NCBI RefSeq assembly: GCF_022227845.1
Contig: NZ_JAJNQN010000002.1
Coordinates: 275,375-339,374, forward strand
Source of the DNA: Ectothiorhodospira lacustris
GTDB taxonomy: Bacteria > Pseudomonadota > Gammaproteobacteria > Ectothiorhodospirales > Ectothiorhodospiraceae
DNA: 64,000 bases
Direction: 5' to 3'
Part shown: positions 18,069 through 26,442 of the stretch, one piece after another
How positions within the stretch are numbered: position 1 is the first letter of the stretch
How the letters are laid out: each line of letters begins with the position of its first letter
The notes under the pieces: model-generated
What the model saw: the letters and a program-made list of their open reading frames with translations, nothing else
Database searches by the model: none
What the model was told of the DNA's origin: nothing
Translations under genes and position numbers: made by a program

Positions 18069-18434
18069 TCAGAAGCGGTAACGATAATTGACGTTCACGT
18101 CCACCCGCCCACCGGCATCACGATGATGAACGGGGTATGGAGGCGGCGGCGGCCGGTAATGGCTCCGGTAATGGCCCGGTCCCCGCTGCGGGACACGGGC
18201 ATCCCGATACCCCTGGCGATAGCCGTCCTGATAACCGACGCCGTAACCCTGCCGATAGCCATGGGCAGATGCCCAGGGCGGCGGGCCACCCCTGGACACG
18301 GGCTGCATGTGAGACGGTGGTACTTGGTGACCAGGATGCCAGGTATGCCCCGGCCCGGCCTGCACGGCCATGGGCAACAGCAACAGTCCACCGACTGCAC
18401 CCAGGACCCACACACTGCGGATAAAAGGCTTCAT
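18069..18434 (-). CDS. small exported protein with Gly/Tyr/Arg repeats
   Basis: This 121-residue protein has a clear signal peptide (MKPFIRSVWVLGAVGGLLLL then MAVQAGPG, cleavage near residue 25). The mature part is low complexity: His/Pro/Gly-rich, with imperfect repeats HGYRQGYGVGYQDGYRQGYRD, then Pro-rich and a basic tail ending NYRYRF. No domain is recognised. The composition suggests a periplasmic or surface protein. The start is chosen because GAGGAG lies 10 nt upstream; a longer frame exists but has no ribosome site. It is transcribed divergently from the thioredoxin-like gene and precedes the PepSY-RR-HK operon on the same strand. Confidence 0.7.
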   Translation of the reverse strand: MKPFIRSVWVLGAVGGLLLLPMAVQAGPGHTWHPGHQVPPSHMQPVSRGGPPPWASAHGYRQGYGVGYQDGYRQGYRDARVPQRGPGHYRSHYRPPPPPYPVHHRDAGGRVDVNVNYRYRF

Positions 18435-18590
18435 GATTGTAATCTCCTCTGCTGGAGGGTTCCGGACCGGTCCCGGACTTGCGGACCGGCCGTCGCCGGT
18501 GTCCGACGATGGCTCCATTGATACGCTCCACCCCCTGAATGGTGCCTGAACCTCTCGTCATGAAGCCGTGAATCAGGTATACAAAGGGGC

Positions 18591-18980
18591 ATGGATAGCA
18601 TCGGCTGGATCATCATCAGTCTCATCACCCTGTTCCTGCTGGGACAGTTCGCCCTCGTCTATCGCACCCGCGGCATGCAGGGGCGGCCGGCCCCGGACCT
18701 GAGTAATCTGATCAGTGAGGAACAAAAGGCCCACGAGACCCTGTACTTCTACTTTCACAGCCCCCGTTGCGGCATGTGCAAGGAGGTATCGACCATCCTT
18801 GATCCCCTCATGTCCGAGCGGACCGATATCATCGACATCGACGTGAGCCGTCGCCCGGACATGGCCCGGCGCTTCAAGGTCATGGGCACCCCGACCCTCA
18901 TGCGGATCCGTGACGGTCGTATCGAGAAGGTGCTCATGGGCACCCGCAATGAAGAGATCGTACGCGCCTTCATCGGCTGA
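18591..18980 (+). CDS. membrane-anchored thioredoxin-like protein
   Basis: This 129-residue protein has an N-terminal membrane helix (WIIISLITLFLLGQFALV, residues 6-23) and a thioredoxin fold. The redox motif is CGMC (FHSPRCGMCKE, about residues 60-63) and the cis-proline is in MGTPTLMRI. A further acidic strand IIDIDVSRRP is typical of small thioredoxin-like proteins. The location is likely the inner membrane, with the redox domain on one face that cannot be decided from sequence alone. It probably heads a run of small plus-strand genes (DUF2288, DUF3775, DinB-like, AstE-like). Confidence 0.88.
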   Translation: MDSIGWIIISLITLFLLGQFALVYRTRGMQGRPAPDLSNLISEEQKAHETLYFYFHSPRCGMCKEVSTILDPLMSERTDIIDIDVSRRPDMARRFKVMGTPTLMRIRDGRIEKVLMGTRNEEIVRAFIG

Positions 18981-19002
18981 ACACGCCCCTGCAGGAACCC
19001 TC

Positions 19003-19305
19003 ATGCATCAAGACCCCGCCACACTGCGCGCCCATCTGCAAGGTGAAATGGGCGCCATAACCTGGCCTGAATTGCAGCCCCATTTCGCCCGCGGTGCCCT
19101 GTTGGCGGTTACCGATCCCCTGGACCTGCTGGAAGCCGCCATGGCCCTGGTTCAGGATGACAAGGCCACCGTAGAGGCCTGGCTCAAGGCCGGCACCCTA
19201 CAGCAACCCGATATCGATCACGCCCGCGGCTGGGAGCACCGCCAACCCCGGTTCCAGGCCGTGGTGATCGCACCCTGGGTACTGGTCAAGGAATCCACTC
19301 CCTGA
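19003..19305 (+). CDS. DUF2288 family protein
   Basis: This 100-residue protein matches the DUF2288 pattern: an ITWPELQPHFARGALLAV core, DLLEAAMALVQDDKATVEAWL and the C-terminal FQAVVIAPWVLVKE. It is soluble and of unknown function. The ATG at MHQDPATLRA follows the thioredoxin-like gene by 22 nt with GCAGGAA upstream; the frame extends upstream into the previous gene but with no reason to start there. Likely cotranscribed with the thioredoxin-like gene. Confidence 0.88.
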   Translation: MHQDPATLRAHLQGEMGAITWPELQPHFARGALLAVTDPLDLLEAAMALVQDDKATVEAWLKAGTLQQPDIDHARGWEHRQPRFQAVVIAPWVLVKESTP

Positions 19306-19382
19306 CGTCCCGCCCATCCTGCGGTTCGTCCCGTGATCCGTTATCATCGGGGTTTGTAACCTCTTTACAGGAGGAGGCAACC

Positions 19383-19772
19383 ATGATGCAGCTCAGCCCC
19401 CGCTTCGTCTGCGGGATCATCAGCCACGCTCGGGAATTCCATGCCCAGGAAGACGTAATGTTTCCGGAGGAACCCGACAACCAGAACGATGGCTGGATCG
19501 ACGAGGCCCTGGCGGAACACGCGGACAACCCGGTGTATCTGGAGATCAAGAACACCATCGACGAATTGGAACCGGAACTGCAGGCCAACCTGGTGGCCCT
19601 CATGTGGCTGGGCCGGGGTGACTACACCGAGGACGAATGGGACGCAGCCCTGGAAGAGGCCAAGGACAACTGGACACCTCGTACCGCCGATTATTTGCTG
19701 GCCACCCCCATGGGAGCCGACTATCTGGCCGAAGGGCTGGCCATGTTGGGCCATTCCTGCGAGGACGAATAG
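19383..19772 (+). CDS. DUF3775 domain-containing protein
   Basis: This 129-residue acidic protein resembles the DUF3775 family, with FVCGIISHAREFHAQEDV at the start and then DELEPELQANLVALMWLGRG, a typical core. The end LLATPMGADYLAEGLAMLG is also conserved. The function is unknown. A strong AGGAGG lies 6-8 nt upstream of the double ATG. It is followed after 19 nt by the DinB-like gene in the same direction. Confidence 0.87.
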   Translation: MMQLSPRFVCGIISHAREFHAQEDVMFPEEPDNQNDGWIDEALAEHADNPVYLEIKNTIDELEPELQANLVALMWLGRGDYTEDEWDAALEEAKDNWTPRTADYLLATPMGADYLAEGLAMLGHSCEDE

Positions 19773-19791
19773 CAGGGATCCACGACCCACC

Positions 19792-20298
19792 ATGGACATC
19801 CTCTACAGCATGCGCCTGCAGGCGCGCTTCAACCGCTGGTCCAATACCCGGATCCTGGATTACTGTGACGACCTGCGCGACGAAGAGCGCAAGCACGAGA
19901 TCTCGGGGCCGCAGGCTTGGTCGATTCATGGCCTGCTCAACCAGATGCTGCTGCGTGACCGGATCTGGCTCGGGCGCATGCTGAACAAACCCTACGTCCA
20001 CCGCACCCCGGACCAGGTGCTCTATACCGAATATGCCCTGCTGCGGACCGAGCGCCTGCGGACCGACAGCGAGATCATGAATTTCGTGCAGAACCTGGCT
20101 TACCCCAACCTGGACCGACAGATCAGCTTCCGCCACGAGCGAAGCCAGCGGGACTGCACCCTGCTGCTGGGGGACTGCCTGCTCAGCATGCTGCATCATC
20201 AATCCCTGCAGCGGGGTCGGATGACCGTCCTGCTGTCCCAACTCGGCGTGTCCATGGGTCCCATGGATATCAGTGCCATGCCCGGCATCGTCGAGTAA
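19792..20298 (+). CDS. DinB-family protein (putative metal-dependent enzyme)
   Basis: This 168-residue four-helix protein of the DinB/YfiT superfamily has an early helix ARFNRWSNTRILDYCDDL, SIHGLLNQMLLRDRIWL around residue 45-60 and a C-terminal LSMLHHQSLQRGRMTVLLSQLG. Typical family members bind a metal with three His residues: one in the first IHG motif and two in an HHxxHRGQ motif. Here the last motif reads HHQSLQRGR, so the expected third His appears to be Gln and metal binding may be altered. The gene lies between DUF3775 and an AstE-like gene on the same strand. Substrate unknown. Confidence 0.85.
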   Translation: MDILYSMRLQARFNRWSNTRILDYCDDLRDEERKHEISGPQAWSIHGLLNQMLLRDRIWLGRMLNKPYVHRTPDQVLYTEYALLRTERLRTDSEIMNFVQNLAYPNLDRQISFRHERSQRDCTLLLGDCLLSMLHHQSLQRGRMTVLLSQLGVSMGPMDISAMPGIVE

Positions 20299-20330
20299 AC
20301 CCCGTTACATCATCCTTTCAGGTACGTTCC

Positions 20331-21311
20331 ATGACCGATCTCCCGACCCTGATCCGCTCCGTCACCTATCATGGCCTGGAGCCGGGTGGGCGGCTCATCG
20401 TGCTGGGTGCGGTGCATGGCAACGAGACCTGCGGCACCCGGGGCATCGAGCGGGTGATGGCGGAACTGGACAGCGGGAAGCTGACCCTGGACCGTGGCCT
20501 GGTGACCTTCGTACCCGTCACCAATCCCCTGGCTTTCCAGCTCGGACAGCGCATGGGGGACCGCAACCTCAACCGCAACTTCCGCATCAGTGACACGCCG
20601 CTGGATTTTGAGGATCGTATTGCCAACCGCCTGGGGCCCCTGCTGGCCCGGCATGACGTACTGCTGGACCTGCACTCCTTCCATACCCCGGGAGAGCCCT
20701 TCGTCATGCTGGGTCCTCGGGACAATGCCGGCGAGCTGGAGCCCTTCACCCACGCCGCCGAAGAGGAGGCGCTGGCCCGGCGCCTGGGAGCCCGGCGCAT
20801 CGTCGAGGGCTGGCTGGACACCTATGCCCGCGGCGTAGCCCGGCGCCTGCGCAATCCCAATGCAGACCTGCGGGCGCAGATGCTCAGCACCGACCCCAGC
20901 TACGGCATCGGCACCACCGAGTTCATGCGCGCCGGGGGTGGTTATGCCCTCACCCTGGAATGTGGTCAGCACGAGGCCCCGGAGGCGCCCGCGGTGGCCT
21001 ATCAGGCCATTATCAATACCCTCGCCCACCTGCAACTGGTGGACAGCCTGCCGGCGGCGCCCCCGGGGCAGGGCCTGGAAGTACTGAAGCTGGTGGAGGT
21101 GATCGATCGGGATCACCCGGAAGACCGGTTCTCCCGGGACTGGACCAGTTTCGATCCGATCCGCAAGGGGGATGAGATCGGTCGACGCCATGACGGCACC
21201 TCGGTGTCGGCACCGGCGGACGGCTTCATCGTCTTCCCCAACCCCAATGCCCTGCCGGGCAACGAGTGGTTCTATCTGGCCGAAGCCAGCGAACGGATGA
21301 GAACGGTCTAA
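20331..21311 (+). CDS. succinylglutamate desuccinylase/aspartoacylase-family zinc hydrolase
   Basis: This 326-residue member of the AstE/AspA (M14-like) family shows the zinc-binding HGNE motif in GAVHGNETCGTRGIER (about residue 27) and the RNLNRNF substrate motif. The second zinc His is in LLDLHSFHTPGEPF, and the general-base region is ALTLECGQHEAPE. All key residues look intact, so it is probably an active deacylase or amidohydrolase, but its substrate (N-acyl amino acid or other) is not clear; no arginine-succinyltransferase genes are nearby. The ATG follows the DinB-like stop by 32 nt. Confidence 0.87.
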   Translation: MTDLPTLIRSVTYHGLEPGGRLIVLGAVHGNETCGTRGIERVMAELDSGKLTLDRGLVTFVPVTNPLAFQLGQRMGDRNLNRNFRISDTPLDFEDRIANRLGPLLARHDVLLDLHSFHTPGEPFVMLGPRDNAGELEPFTHAAEEEALARRLGARRIVEGWLDTYARGVARRLRNPNADLRAQMLSTDPSYGIGTTEFMRAGGGYALTLECGQHEAPEAPAVAYQAIINTLAHLQLVDSLPAAPPGQGLEVLKLVEVIDRDHPEDRFSRDWTSFDPIRKGDEIGRRHDGTSVSAPADGFIVFPNPNALPGNEWFYLAEASERMRTV

Positions 21312-21772
21312 CCGCCGTTGCGCTTGCCACGCTTCTTGCGCGCCTTCTCCACCACCGCCAGCTGAGCCATGGCCTGCAGCAGGACCGCGTGGGCCTCGTC
21401 GCGGTCGGTGTAAAGCACGCTGTTCTGCATGATGTCCTCCGCCCGGCACTTGGCCTCGTGGGCAGCCTCCTCGTCGATATCCTCGCAGCGCATGGCCGTG
21501 TCCGCCAGCACGATCACCCCGCCGGGCTGGACTTCCAGCATGCCCCCGGAGACATAGAGGTACTCTTCTTCCCCGGACCCGACCGGAATGAAACGTACGA
21601 CGCCCGGAAGGATAGGCGTCAGCAGCGCCGAATGACGGGGAAAGACCCCCAACTCACCGTTGACGCCCATGATGCAGACCTGGTGGACCTCTCCGGAATA
21701 CAGTCGTTCCTCGGCACTGACGATATCCAGAATCATGGTGGCGCCGTTGCGCGGCATGCTCGACACGGTCAC
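21308..21772 (-). CDS. F1F0 ATP synthase epsilon-subunit-like protein, solitary
   Basis: This protein of about 154 residues follows the ATP synthase epsilon subunit throughout: LDIVSAEERLYSGEV, NGELGVFPRHSALLTPILPG, YVSGGMLEVQPGGVIVLADTA, then a helical C-terminal part. No other ATP synthase genes are in the window. A GTG (21772) overlaps the stop of the preceding cytidylate-kinase-like gene by 4 nt and has GGGGGAG 9 nt upstream, so it is the preferred start; an ATG at 21757 is the alternative. Translation is thus probably coupled to that gene. It could be a second-copy subunit or a regulator with an epsilon fold. It converges with the AstE-like gene. Confidence 0.8.
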   Translation of the reverse strand: MTVSSMPRNGATMILDIVSAEERLYSGEVHQVCIMGVNGELGVFPRHSALLTPILPGVVRFIPVGSGEEEYLYVSGGMLEVQPGGVIVLADTAMRCEDIDEEAAHEAKCRAEDIMQNSVLYTDRDEAHAVLLQAMAQLAVVEKARKKRGKRNGG

Positions 21773-22491
21773 GGTCTGCTGCTCCCCCTGGGTGCGTGTG
21801 CGGGTCGGGACAGACCCACATCCTTCATCGCCGACAGGATCATGGTAGCCACCTTGTCCCAATCATGGAGCTTGTCGGTATTGATGGTCAGGTCGAACTG
21901 GGTCGGATCATTGGTACGTCGCTGGATCAGACTCCAGAGAAACTGCTGACGCTGCTGGTTGATGGTTTCCACCTTTTCCCGGGCTTCATCTTCGGATAAC
22001 CCCTCCTTCTCGGCGACTCGCCGAGCACAATGCCGCGGGGAGCCGCAGATCCGTACGCGGAAAGCCGCCCGGTCGCGCAGGAACACGTGCCCCCCGCGGC
22101 CCATGATCACTCCCCCCTCCGCGCTGATGGCCAACAGGACATTCACCAATGCCTTGCGGTAGGTACTCATGAAGTAGGCGTCTCCGGACAGCACCGAATA
22201 GACCCAGGTGCTCTTCCAAGCCGATACCTTTTCATCCAGTTCCCTGAGCAATTCCTGATCCTGTTCCGTGTGCTTGGCCAGCCGCTCCAGCAGGACCTCA
22301 TCGAAATAGGATACTTTGAGTTCGCGGGCCAGTATCATGGCGATCTCCTCCCCCCCCGCTCCGTAGTCACGGGCCATGGCCACCAGCGGCATGGCACCGG
22401 GGCCGCCACGACCTGAAGTATCCTTGTCATAGGTCTGCGACCGGATGTAACGCTGGATGAGATCATTCACATCATGCTGCATGCGGGGCAC
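21769..22491 (-). CDS. cytidylate kinase-like family protein
   Basis: This 240-residue protein resembles the cytidylate-kinase-like family of P-loop kinases. The nucleotide-binding loop region reads ARDYGAGGEEIAMILARELK, and a second conserved strand is GVIMGRGGHVFLRD. RVRICGSPRHCARRVAEKEG and NQQRQQFLWSL complete the lid region. These proteins are distinct from the true Cmk and their substrates are unknown. The N-terminal 30 residues (Met/Asp/Gln-rich) are extra. Its stop overlaps the start of the epsilon-like gene, so the two form a coupled pair. It is transcribed divergently from the CBS/DUF294 gene. Confidence 0.82.
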   Translation of the reverse strand: MPRMQHDVNDLIQRYIRSQTYDKDTSGRGGPGAMPLVAMARDYGAGGEEIAMILARELKVSYFDEVLLERLAKHTEQDQELLRELDEKVSAWKSTWVYSVLSGDAYFMSTYRKALVNVLLAISAEGGVIMGRGGHVFLRDRAAFRVRICGSPRHCARRVAEKEGLSEDEAREKVETINQQRQQFLWSLIQRRTNDPTQFDLTINTDKLHDWDKVATMILSAMKDVGLSRPAHAPRGSSRP

Positions 22492-22673
22492 CTTCAGTCA
22501 GTCTCCGGATGTCCTCCCATGTTACTCGGCTTGACATGAACAAAACCATCAGCCCGGCCAGGCACCGTACATAAACCGGGACCGGCATCGCCTCTAATCA
22601 CCTGCGGCAAGCCCCCCAGCAGCGTCTATCTACCCAAAATGCCGGCCAGGGTTCCGGCGAAGGACAATCGAGC

Positions 22674-24116
22674 ATGAACGACGAGAACCAATTCTTTCGC
22701 CCCGTGGGCGAGATCTGCCAGCGTCAGGTGGTGACCTGCCGGCCCGGCGAAGGGCTCGTTGATGTGGTAAAAGTAATGAAGGAGAAGAACATCTCCAGCG
22801 TGGTGGTCTGCGATGACGCCGGTGCCCCCATCGGCATCATCACGGACCGGGACCTGAGGAACAAGGTGGTGCCGTCGGGACGTGACCCGGTTTCCTTCAA
22901 GGTCGCGGACGTGATGAACAGCCCCCTGACCACCATCCGTGAAGAAGACGTACTCTACGAGGCGCTGTACCGGATGTCACGGCAACACATCCACCGCCTG
23001 GTGGTGGTGGATGATGACGGCGCCCTCAACGGGATCATCACCGACACGGACATCCTGCGCATGCAGAATCACTCACCCCATCAACTGGTACGGGACATCG
23101 AGAAGGCCGGGACGCCCGAGGACCTCAAGGTCCTGCACACCCGGATTCAGGATCTGGTGGTGCGACTCAGCGGCACCACCACCGGTATCCAGGACCTGGT
23201 CAAGCTCATCGCCCATCTCAATGACCAGATCCTGCTGCGCCTGATCCACTTGGTCAGGGAGAGCCACTTCCCCGATCTGCCCAAGGGTTTTGCCTTTGTG
23301 GTGATGGGCAGCGAAGGTCGCAGTGAGCAGACCCTGTCCACCGACCAGGATAATGCCATCGTCCATGCCGACGATCTCTCTGATGACGAGATCAAGCGGA
23401 TCGAAGCCTTTTCCAAGGTGCTCATCGATCACCTCATCGAGATCGGTGTCCCCCCCTGCCCCGGCGGCATCATGGCCAGCAATCCTGCCTGGCGGCGCAG
23501 CCTGTCCGGCTGGTACAAGGAGTTGGACCAATGGCTCACCACCCCCAGCCCCCAGAACATCCCCAATGTGAGCATGTTCGCCGACATCCGCACCCTTTAC
23601 GGCGATGCCTCCCTAGAGCGCAAACTCAAGGCCCACATCTACCACCGTCTGGCGGAAAACCGACTGTTCATCATGCGCATGGCGGAGAACATGATCCGTT
23701 TCGCCCCACCCCTGGGCTGGCTGGGCAAGATCAAGACCGGTACCCAGGGCGCACCCCGGGGGGAAGTGGACCTGAAGAAGGGCGGCATCTTCGCCATCAC
23801 CGACGGCATCAAGGCCCTCGCGCTGGAGCTGAACGCCCTGGACGGCGGCACCCACCAGCGCCTCAAGGCTTTGGTGAAACAGGGGGTGCTGAAGCAGGAT
23901 CAGGCCGGGGATCTGCAGGAAAGCTTTGATTTTCTGGTGCTGATGCGCCTGCGTGCCCAGGTCCGATCCGTGGAACGGGGCAACAAGCCGGACAACTGTG
24001 CGGCCCTGCAGCAGCTGAGCCAGATGGAGCAGGTGAAACTGAAGATCGCCTTCGAGGATGTCAGCAAGTTCCAGAGCTTCATCAGCGGCCACTTCAACCT
24101 CAACCTGCTGCGCTGA
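22674..24116 (+). CDS. CBS-pair / DUF294 nucleotidyltransferase-like protein
   Basis: This 480-residue cytoplasmic protein has two N-terminal CBS domains (about residues 10-65 and 80-135; IGIITDRDLRN and NGIITDTDILRM) that typically bind adenine nucleotides. A linker follows, then a DUF294-type nucleotidyltransferase-like domain with FVVMGSEGRSEQTLSTDQDN. This is the GlnD-like active-site motif with its acidic residues kept. An all-helical C-terminal DUF294_C region ends LNLLR. It is probably an energy- or ligand-gated nucleotidyltransferase whose target is unknown. It is the first of three co-oriented genes (DUF1028, TauE/SafE). Confidence 0.9.
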   Translation: MNDENQFFRPVGEICQRQVVTCRPGEGLVDVVKVMKEKNISSVVVCDDAGAPIGIITDRDLRNKVVPSGRDPVSFKVADVMNSPLTTIREEDVLYEALYRMSRQHIHRLVVVDDDGALNGIITDTDILRMQNHSPHQLVRDIEKAGTPEDLKVLHTRIQDLVVRLSGTTTGIQDLVKLIAHLNDQILLRLIHLVRESHFPDLPKGFAFVVMGSEGRSEQTLSTDQDNAIVHADDLSDDEIKRIEAFSKVLIDHLIEIGVPPCPGGIMASNPAWRRSLSGWYKELDQWLTTPSPQNIPNVSMFADIRTLYGDASLERKLKAHIYHRLAENRLFIMRMAENMIRFAPPLGWLGKIKTGTQGAPRGEVDLKKGGIFAITDGIKALALELNALDGGTHQRLKALVKQGVLKQDQAGDLQESFDFLVLMRLRAQVRSVERGNKPDNCAALQQLSQMEQVKLKIAFEDVSKFQSFISGHFNLNLLR

Positions 24117-24132
24117 CGGCCGGGCTGACCGG

Positions 24133-25077
24133 ATGCCCTCCCCCCCACCCGCCCAGCCCCCCGTCGCCACCTATTCCATTGTGGCGCGTGACCCTACCAG
24201 CGGTCAGCTCGGTGTGGCGGTGCAGTCCCACCACTTTGCCGTGGGCAGCGTCGCCCCCTTCGCCAGGGCGGGCGTGGGTGCCGGCACCATACAGTCCTTT
24301 GCCAAGCTCATCTATGCCGCCGAAGGCCTGCGCCTGATGCGGGACGGCGCCAGTGCCGGCGAAGCCCTGCGCCGACTGCTGGCCCGGGACCACCACATGG
24401 ATTACCGCCAGGCCGCCATGATCGACACCCGGGGCGACGTGGTGGTCCATACCGGCCGCCTGTGCATCGACGAGGCAGGTCACTGCCTGGGGGATGAGTA
24501 CGCGTGCCTTGGCAACATGCTGCTCAATGACGGCACCTGGGCGGCCATGGGAAGGGCCTACGAGGCCGCCGAAGGTGATTTTCCCCATCGCCTGATCAGT
24601 GCCCTGGAGGCCGCCCAGGCCAAGGGCGGCGACCTGCGAGGACGACGTTCCGCCGCCATGATGGTGGTCAGCGGCAAGGCCACCGGAGACCCGGCCCAGG
24701 ACACCATCCTGGACCTGCGGGTGGAGGACCACCCCACCCCCGTCCGAGAGCTGAAGCGCCTTGTCATCCTCAAGGAAGCCTACGAATTCAATACCCTGGG
24801 TGGGCATCACCTGCGGCATGGGGAATACGATAGAGCCATCCAGGCCTTCACCCGTGCCGAGGCACTGGCCCCGGAAGAGGATGAACTCATCTTCTGGCGA
24901 TCCGTGGCCCTGATCAACGCCGGCCATGAAGCCGAGGCCCGGGCACTGCTCGGGGCGCTGTTCCAGCGCGCCCCTCACTGGTCCCTGCTCCTGAAAAGGG
25001 TGGCAAAAAGCTGCTTTTTACCCGATGATCCGGCGCTGATCGAGCGGCTGCTCCCACCGCAAGACGGCACGCCCTGA
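24133..25077 (+). CDS. DUF1028 (Ntn-hydrolase-like) protein with C-terminal TPR
   Basis: This 314-residue protein starts at the ATG 17 nt after the CBS gene stop. Residues 12-220 are a DUF1028 domain, with ATYSIVARDPTSGQLGVAVQSH as the opening strand and GVGAGTIQSFA following; this family has an Ntn-hydrolase-type fold. It is followed by VRELKRLVILKEAYEFN and a tetratricopeptide-like helical pair (GEYDRAIQAFTRAEALAPEE, then AGHEAEARALLGAL). There is no signal peptide. A hydrolytic role on an amide substrate is plausible but unproven. It lies between the CBS/DUF294 protein and the TauE/SafE permease. Confidence 0.85.
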   Translation: MPSPPPAQPPVATYSIVARDPTSGQLGVAVQSHHFAVGSVAPFARAGVGAGTIQSFAKLIYAAEGLRLMRDGASAGEALRRLLARDHHMDYRQAAMIDTRGDVVVHTGRLCIDEAGHCLGDEYACLGNMLLNDGTWAAMGRAYEAAEGDFPHRLISALEAAQAKGGDLRGRRSAAMMVVSGKATGDPAQDTILDLRVEDHPTPVRELKRLVILKEAYEFNTLGGHHLRHGEYDRAIQAFTRAEALAPEEDELIFWRSVALINAGHEAEARALLGALFQRAPHWSLLLKRVAKSCFLPDDPALIERLLPPQDGTP

Positions 25078-25134
25078 GGCGTACCCCGACCACGATCATC
25101 CTGCTCCCCTGCCATATCCTGAGCACGTCAAGGC

Positions 25135-25893
25135 ATGACATTCGGTACTGAAGAAATCCTCATCGCCCTGCTGGTCACCCTGATCGCCGGCCTGGTCCAT
25201 GGCGCCTTCGGGCTGGGGTTCCCGATGATCGCCACCCCCATCCTGGCACTGATCACCGACGTCAAGACCGCCATTTTGCTCACCCTGGCCCCCAATATCG
25301 CGGTCAACGTCTGGAGTCTGGTGCGGGGCGGCAACTGGCTCAACAGCGTGAGCCGGTTCTGGCCGGTGGCCATGTGGATGCTGGTGGGATCGGCGCTGGG
25401 CACCCTGGTATTGGTGGCCATGGACCCCAACCCCTTCCGTCTGCTGCTGGCGGCCACGGTGGTGCTCTACCTGGTGTCCGACCGCATCAAGCGTATCGAC
25501 TGGCGCTGGATCGGGCGTCATCCCCGTGCCAGTGGTGCCGGGGCCGGGTTGCTGGGAGGCCTGCTGGGGGGCACCGTAAACGTCGGTGGCCCGGTGATGA
25601 TGATCTATTTCCTGGAACTGCGACTCGCACCGGTGGTGTTGGTCCAGGCCATCAACCTGTGCTTCCTGCTGGGCAAGGGGACCCAGGCCATCACCTTCGC
25701 CTTCCTCGGCATGCTGGGGCTGGACCTGCTGCTGATCTCCCTGCCCCTGGGCATTGCCGCCCTGATCGGATTGCGCGGCGGCATGTGGATACGGGAGAGG
25801 GTGGCGGCGGAGACCTATCGGGGGTGGCTCAAAGCTCTGCTGTGGGTATTGTGCATCCTGCTGGTGGTCCAATTTTTCCGCGAGTTGGGATGA
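25135..25893 (+). CDS. TauE/SafE-family anion exporter (permease)
   Basis: This 252-residue polytopic membrane protein has about eight helices in two repeats. The first repeat begins ILIALLVTLIAGLVHGAFGLGFPM, containing the family's G-x-G-x-G-x-P-like turn, and the second contains GLLGGLLGGTVNVGGPVMMIYFL. TauE/SafE proteins move sulfite, sulfoacetate or other organosulfur and C2 anions; the substrate is unknown here. It is the last gene of a three-gene plus-strand run and lies 57 nt after the DUF1028 gene. Confidence 0.9.
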   Translation: MTFGTEEILIALLVTLIAGLVHGAFGLGFPMIATPILALITDVKTAILLTLAPNIAVNVWSLVRGGNWLNSVSRFWPVAMWMLVGSALGTLVLVAMDPNPFRLLLAATVVLYLVSDRIKRIDWRWIGRHPRASGAGAGLLGGLLGGTVNVGGPVMMIYFLELRLAPVVLVQAINLCFLLGKGTQAITFAFLGMLGLDLLLISLPLGIAALIGLRGGMWIRERVAAETYRGWLKALLWVLCILLVVQFFRELG

Positions 25894-25965
25894 CCAAGGG
25901 ATTGACCAAGGGATGGCCCCCGGAAGACGCCATGCAAAACGCTCCGGGGGCCATCCTGACGAAAA

Positions 25966-26442
25966 TCACATCTTTTCCTGATCCTTTTTGACGGACATGT
26001 CCTTGAGTTCCTGCAACAGTTCCCGGAAGCGCTGATCAAGCCGCTCCATAGCCGATTCCTGGGCCAGCCGCATGGACTCAAAGGTCTCCCGGGTATGACT
26101 GCTCATGCGGTCATAAACCTTGCCCACCATCTCTACTTGTTTCACCGGCAGATCATCCTGTTTTGACTCGCCTATGGCACGGGTCATTTCCGTGGTCTCG
26201 TTCATGGCCTGGGCCAGCATCTCCGTCTGACGCCTCATCAGGGACTCACTGCTTTCCATCATCGCCCGATTGGCCGCCATCATGGCTTCCACATTCCTTT
26301 TCTGCACCTCCATCAATGCGGACATGTCCATGTGCGGGATCTTGAACTGCTTCATGAACTCGTTCATCTGATCCATGTAGCGCTGCGGATCCATGAGTCT
26401 CATCAGCTCGGACATATCGAACGGGTTTTTCTCTTGCGGCAT
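25966..26442 (-). CDS. phasin-like protein
   Basis: This 158-residue, Met/Gln/Glu-rich, almost wholly helical protein has no cysteine, signal peptide or membrane helix. The pattern MSALMEVQKRNVEAMMAANR followed by long amphipathic helices (MLAQAMNETTEMTRAIGES, VYDRMSSHTRETFESMRLAQ) fits phasins, which coat polyhydroxyalkanoate granules. No PHA synthase is in the window, so the assignment rests on composition and helix pattern only. The leader has GGAGAT upstream of the ATG. The promoter should lie in the AT-rich DnaA-box region upstream. Confidence 0.65.
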   Translation of the reverse strand: MPQEKNPFDMSELMRLMDPQRYMDQMNEFMKQFKIPHMDMSALMEVQKRNVEAMMAANRAMMESSESLMRRQTEMLAQAMNETTEMTRAIGESKQDDLPVKQVEMVGKVYDRMSSHTRETFESMRLAQESAMERLDQRFRELLQELKDMSVKKDQEKM

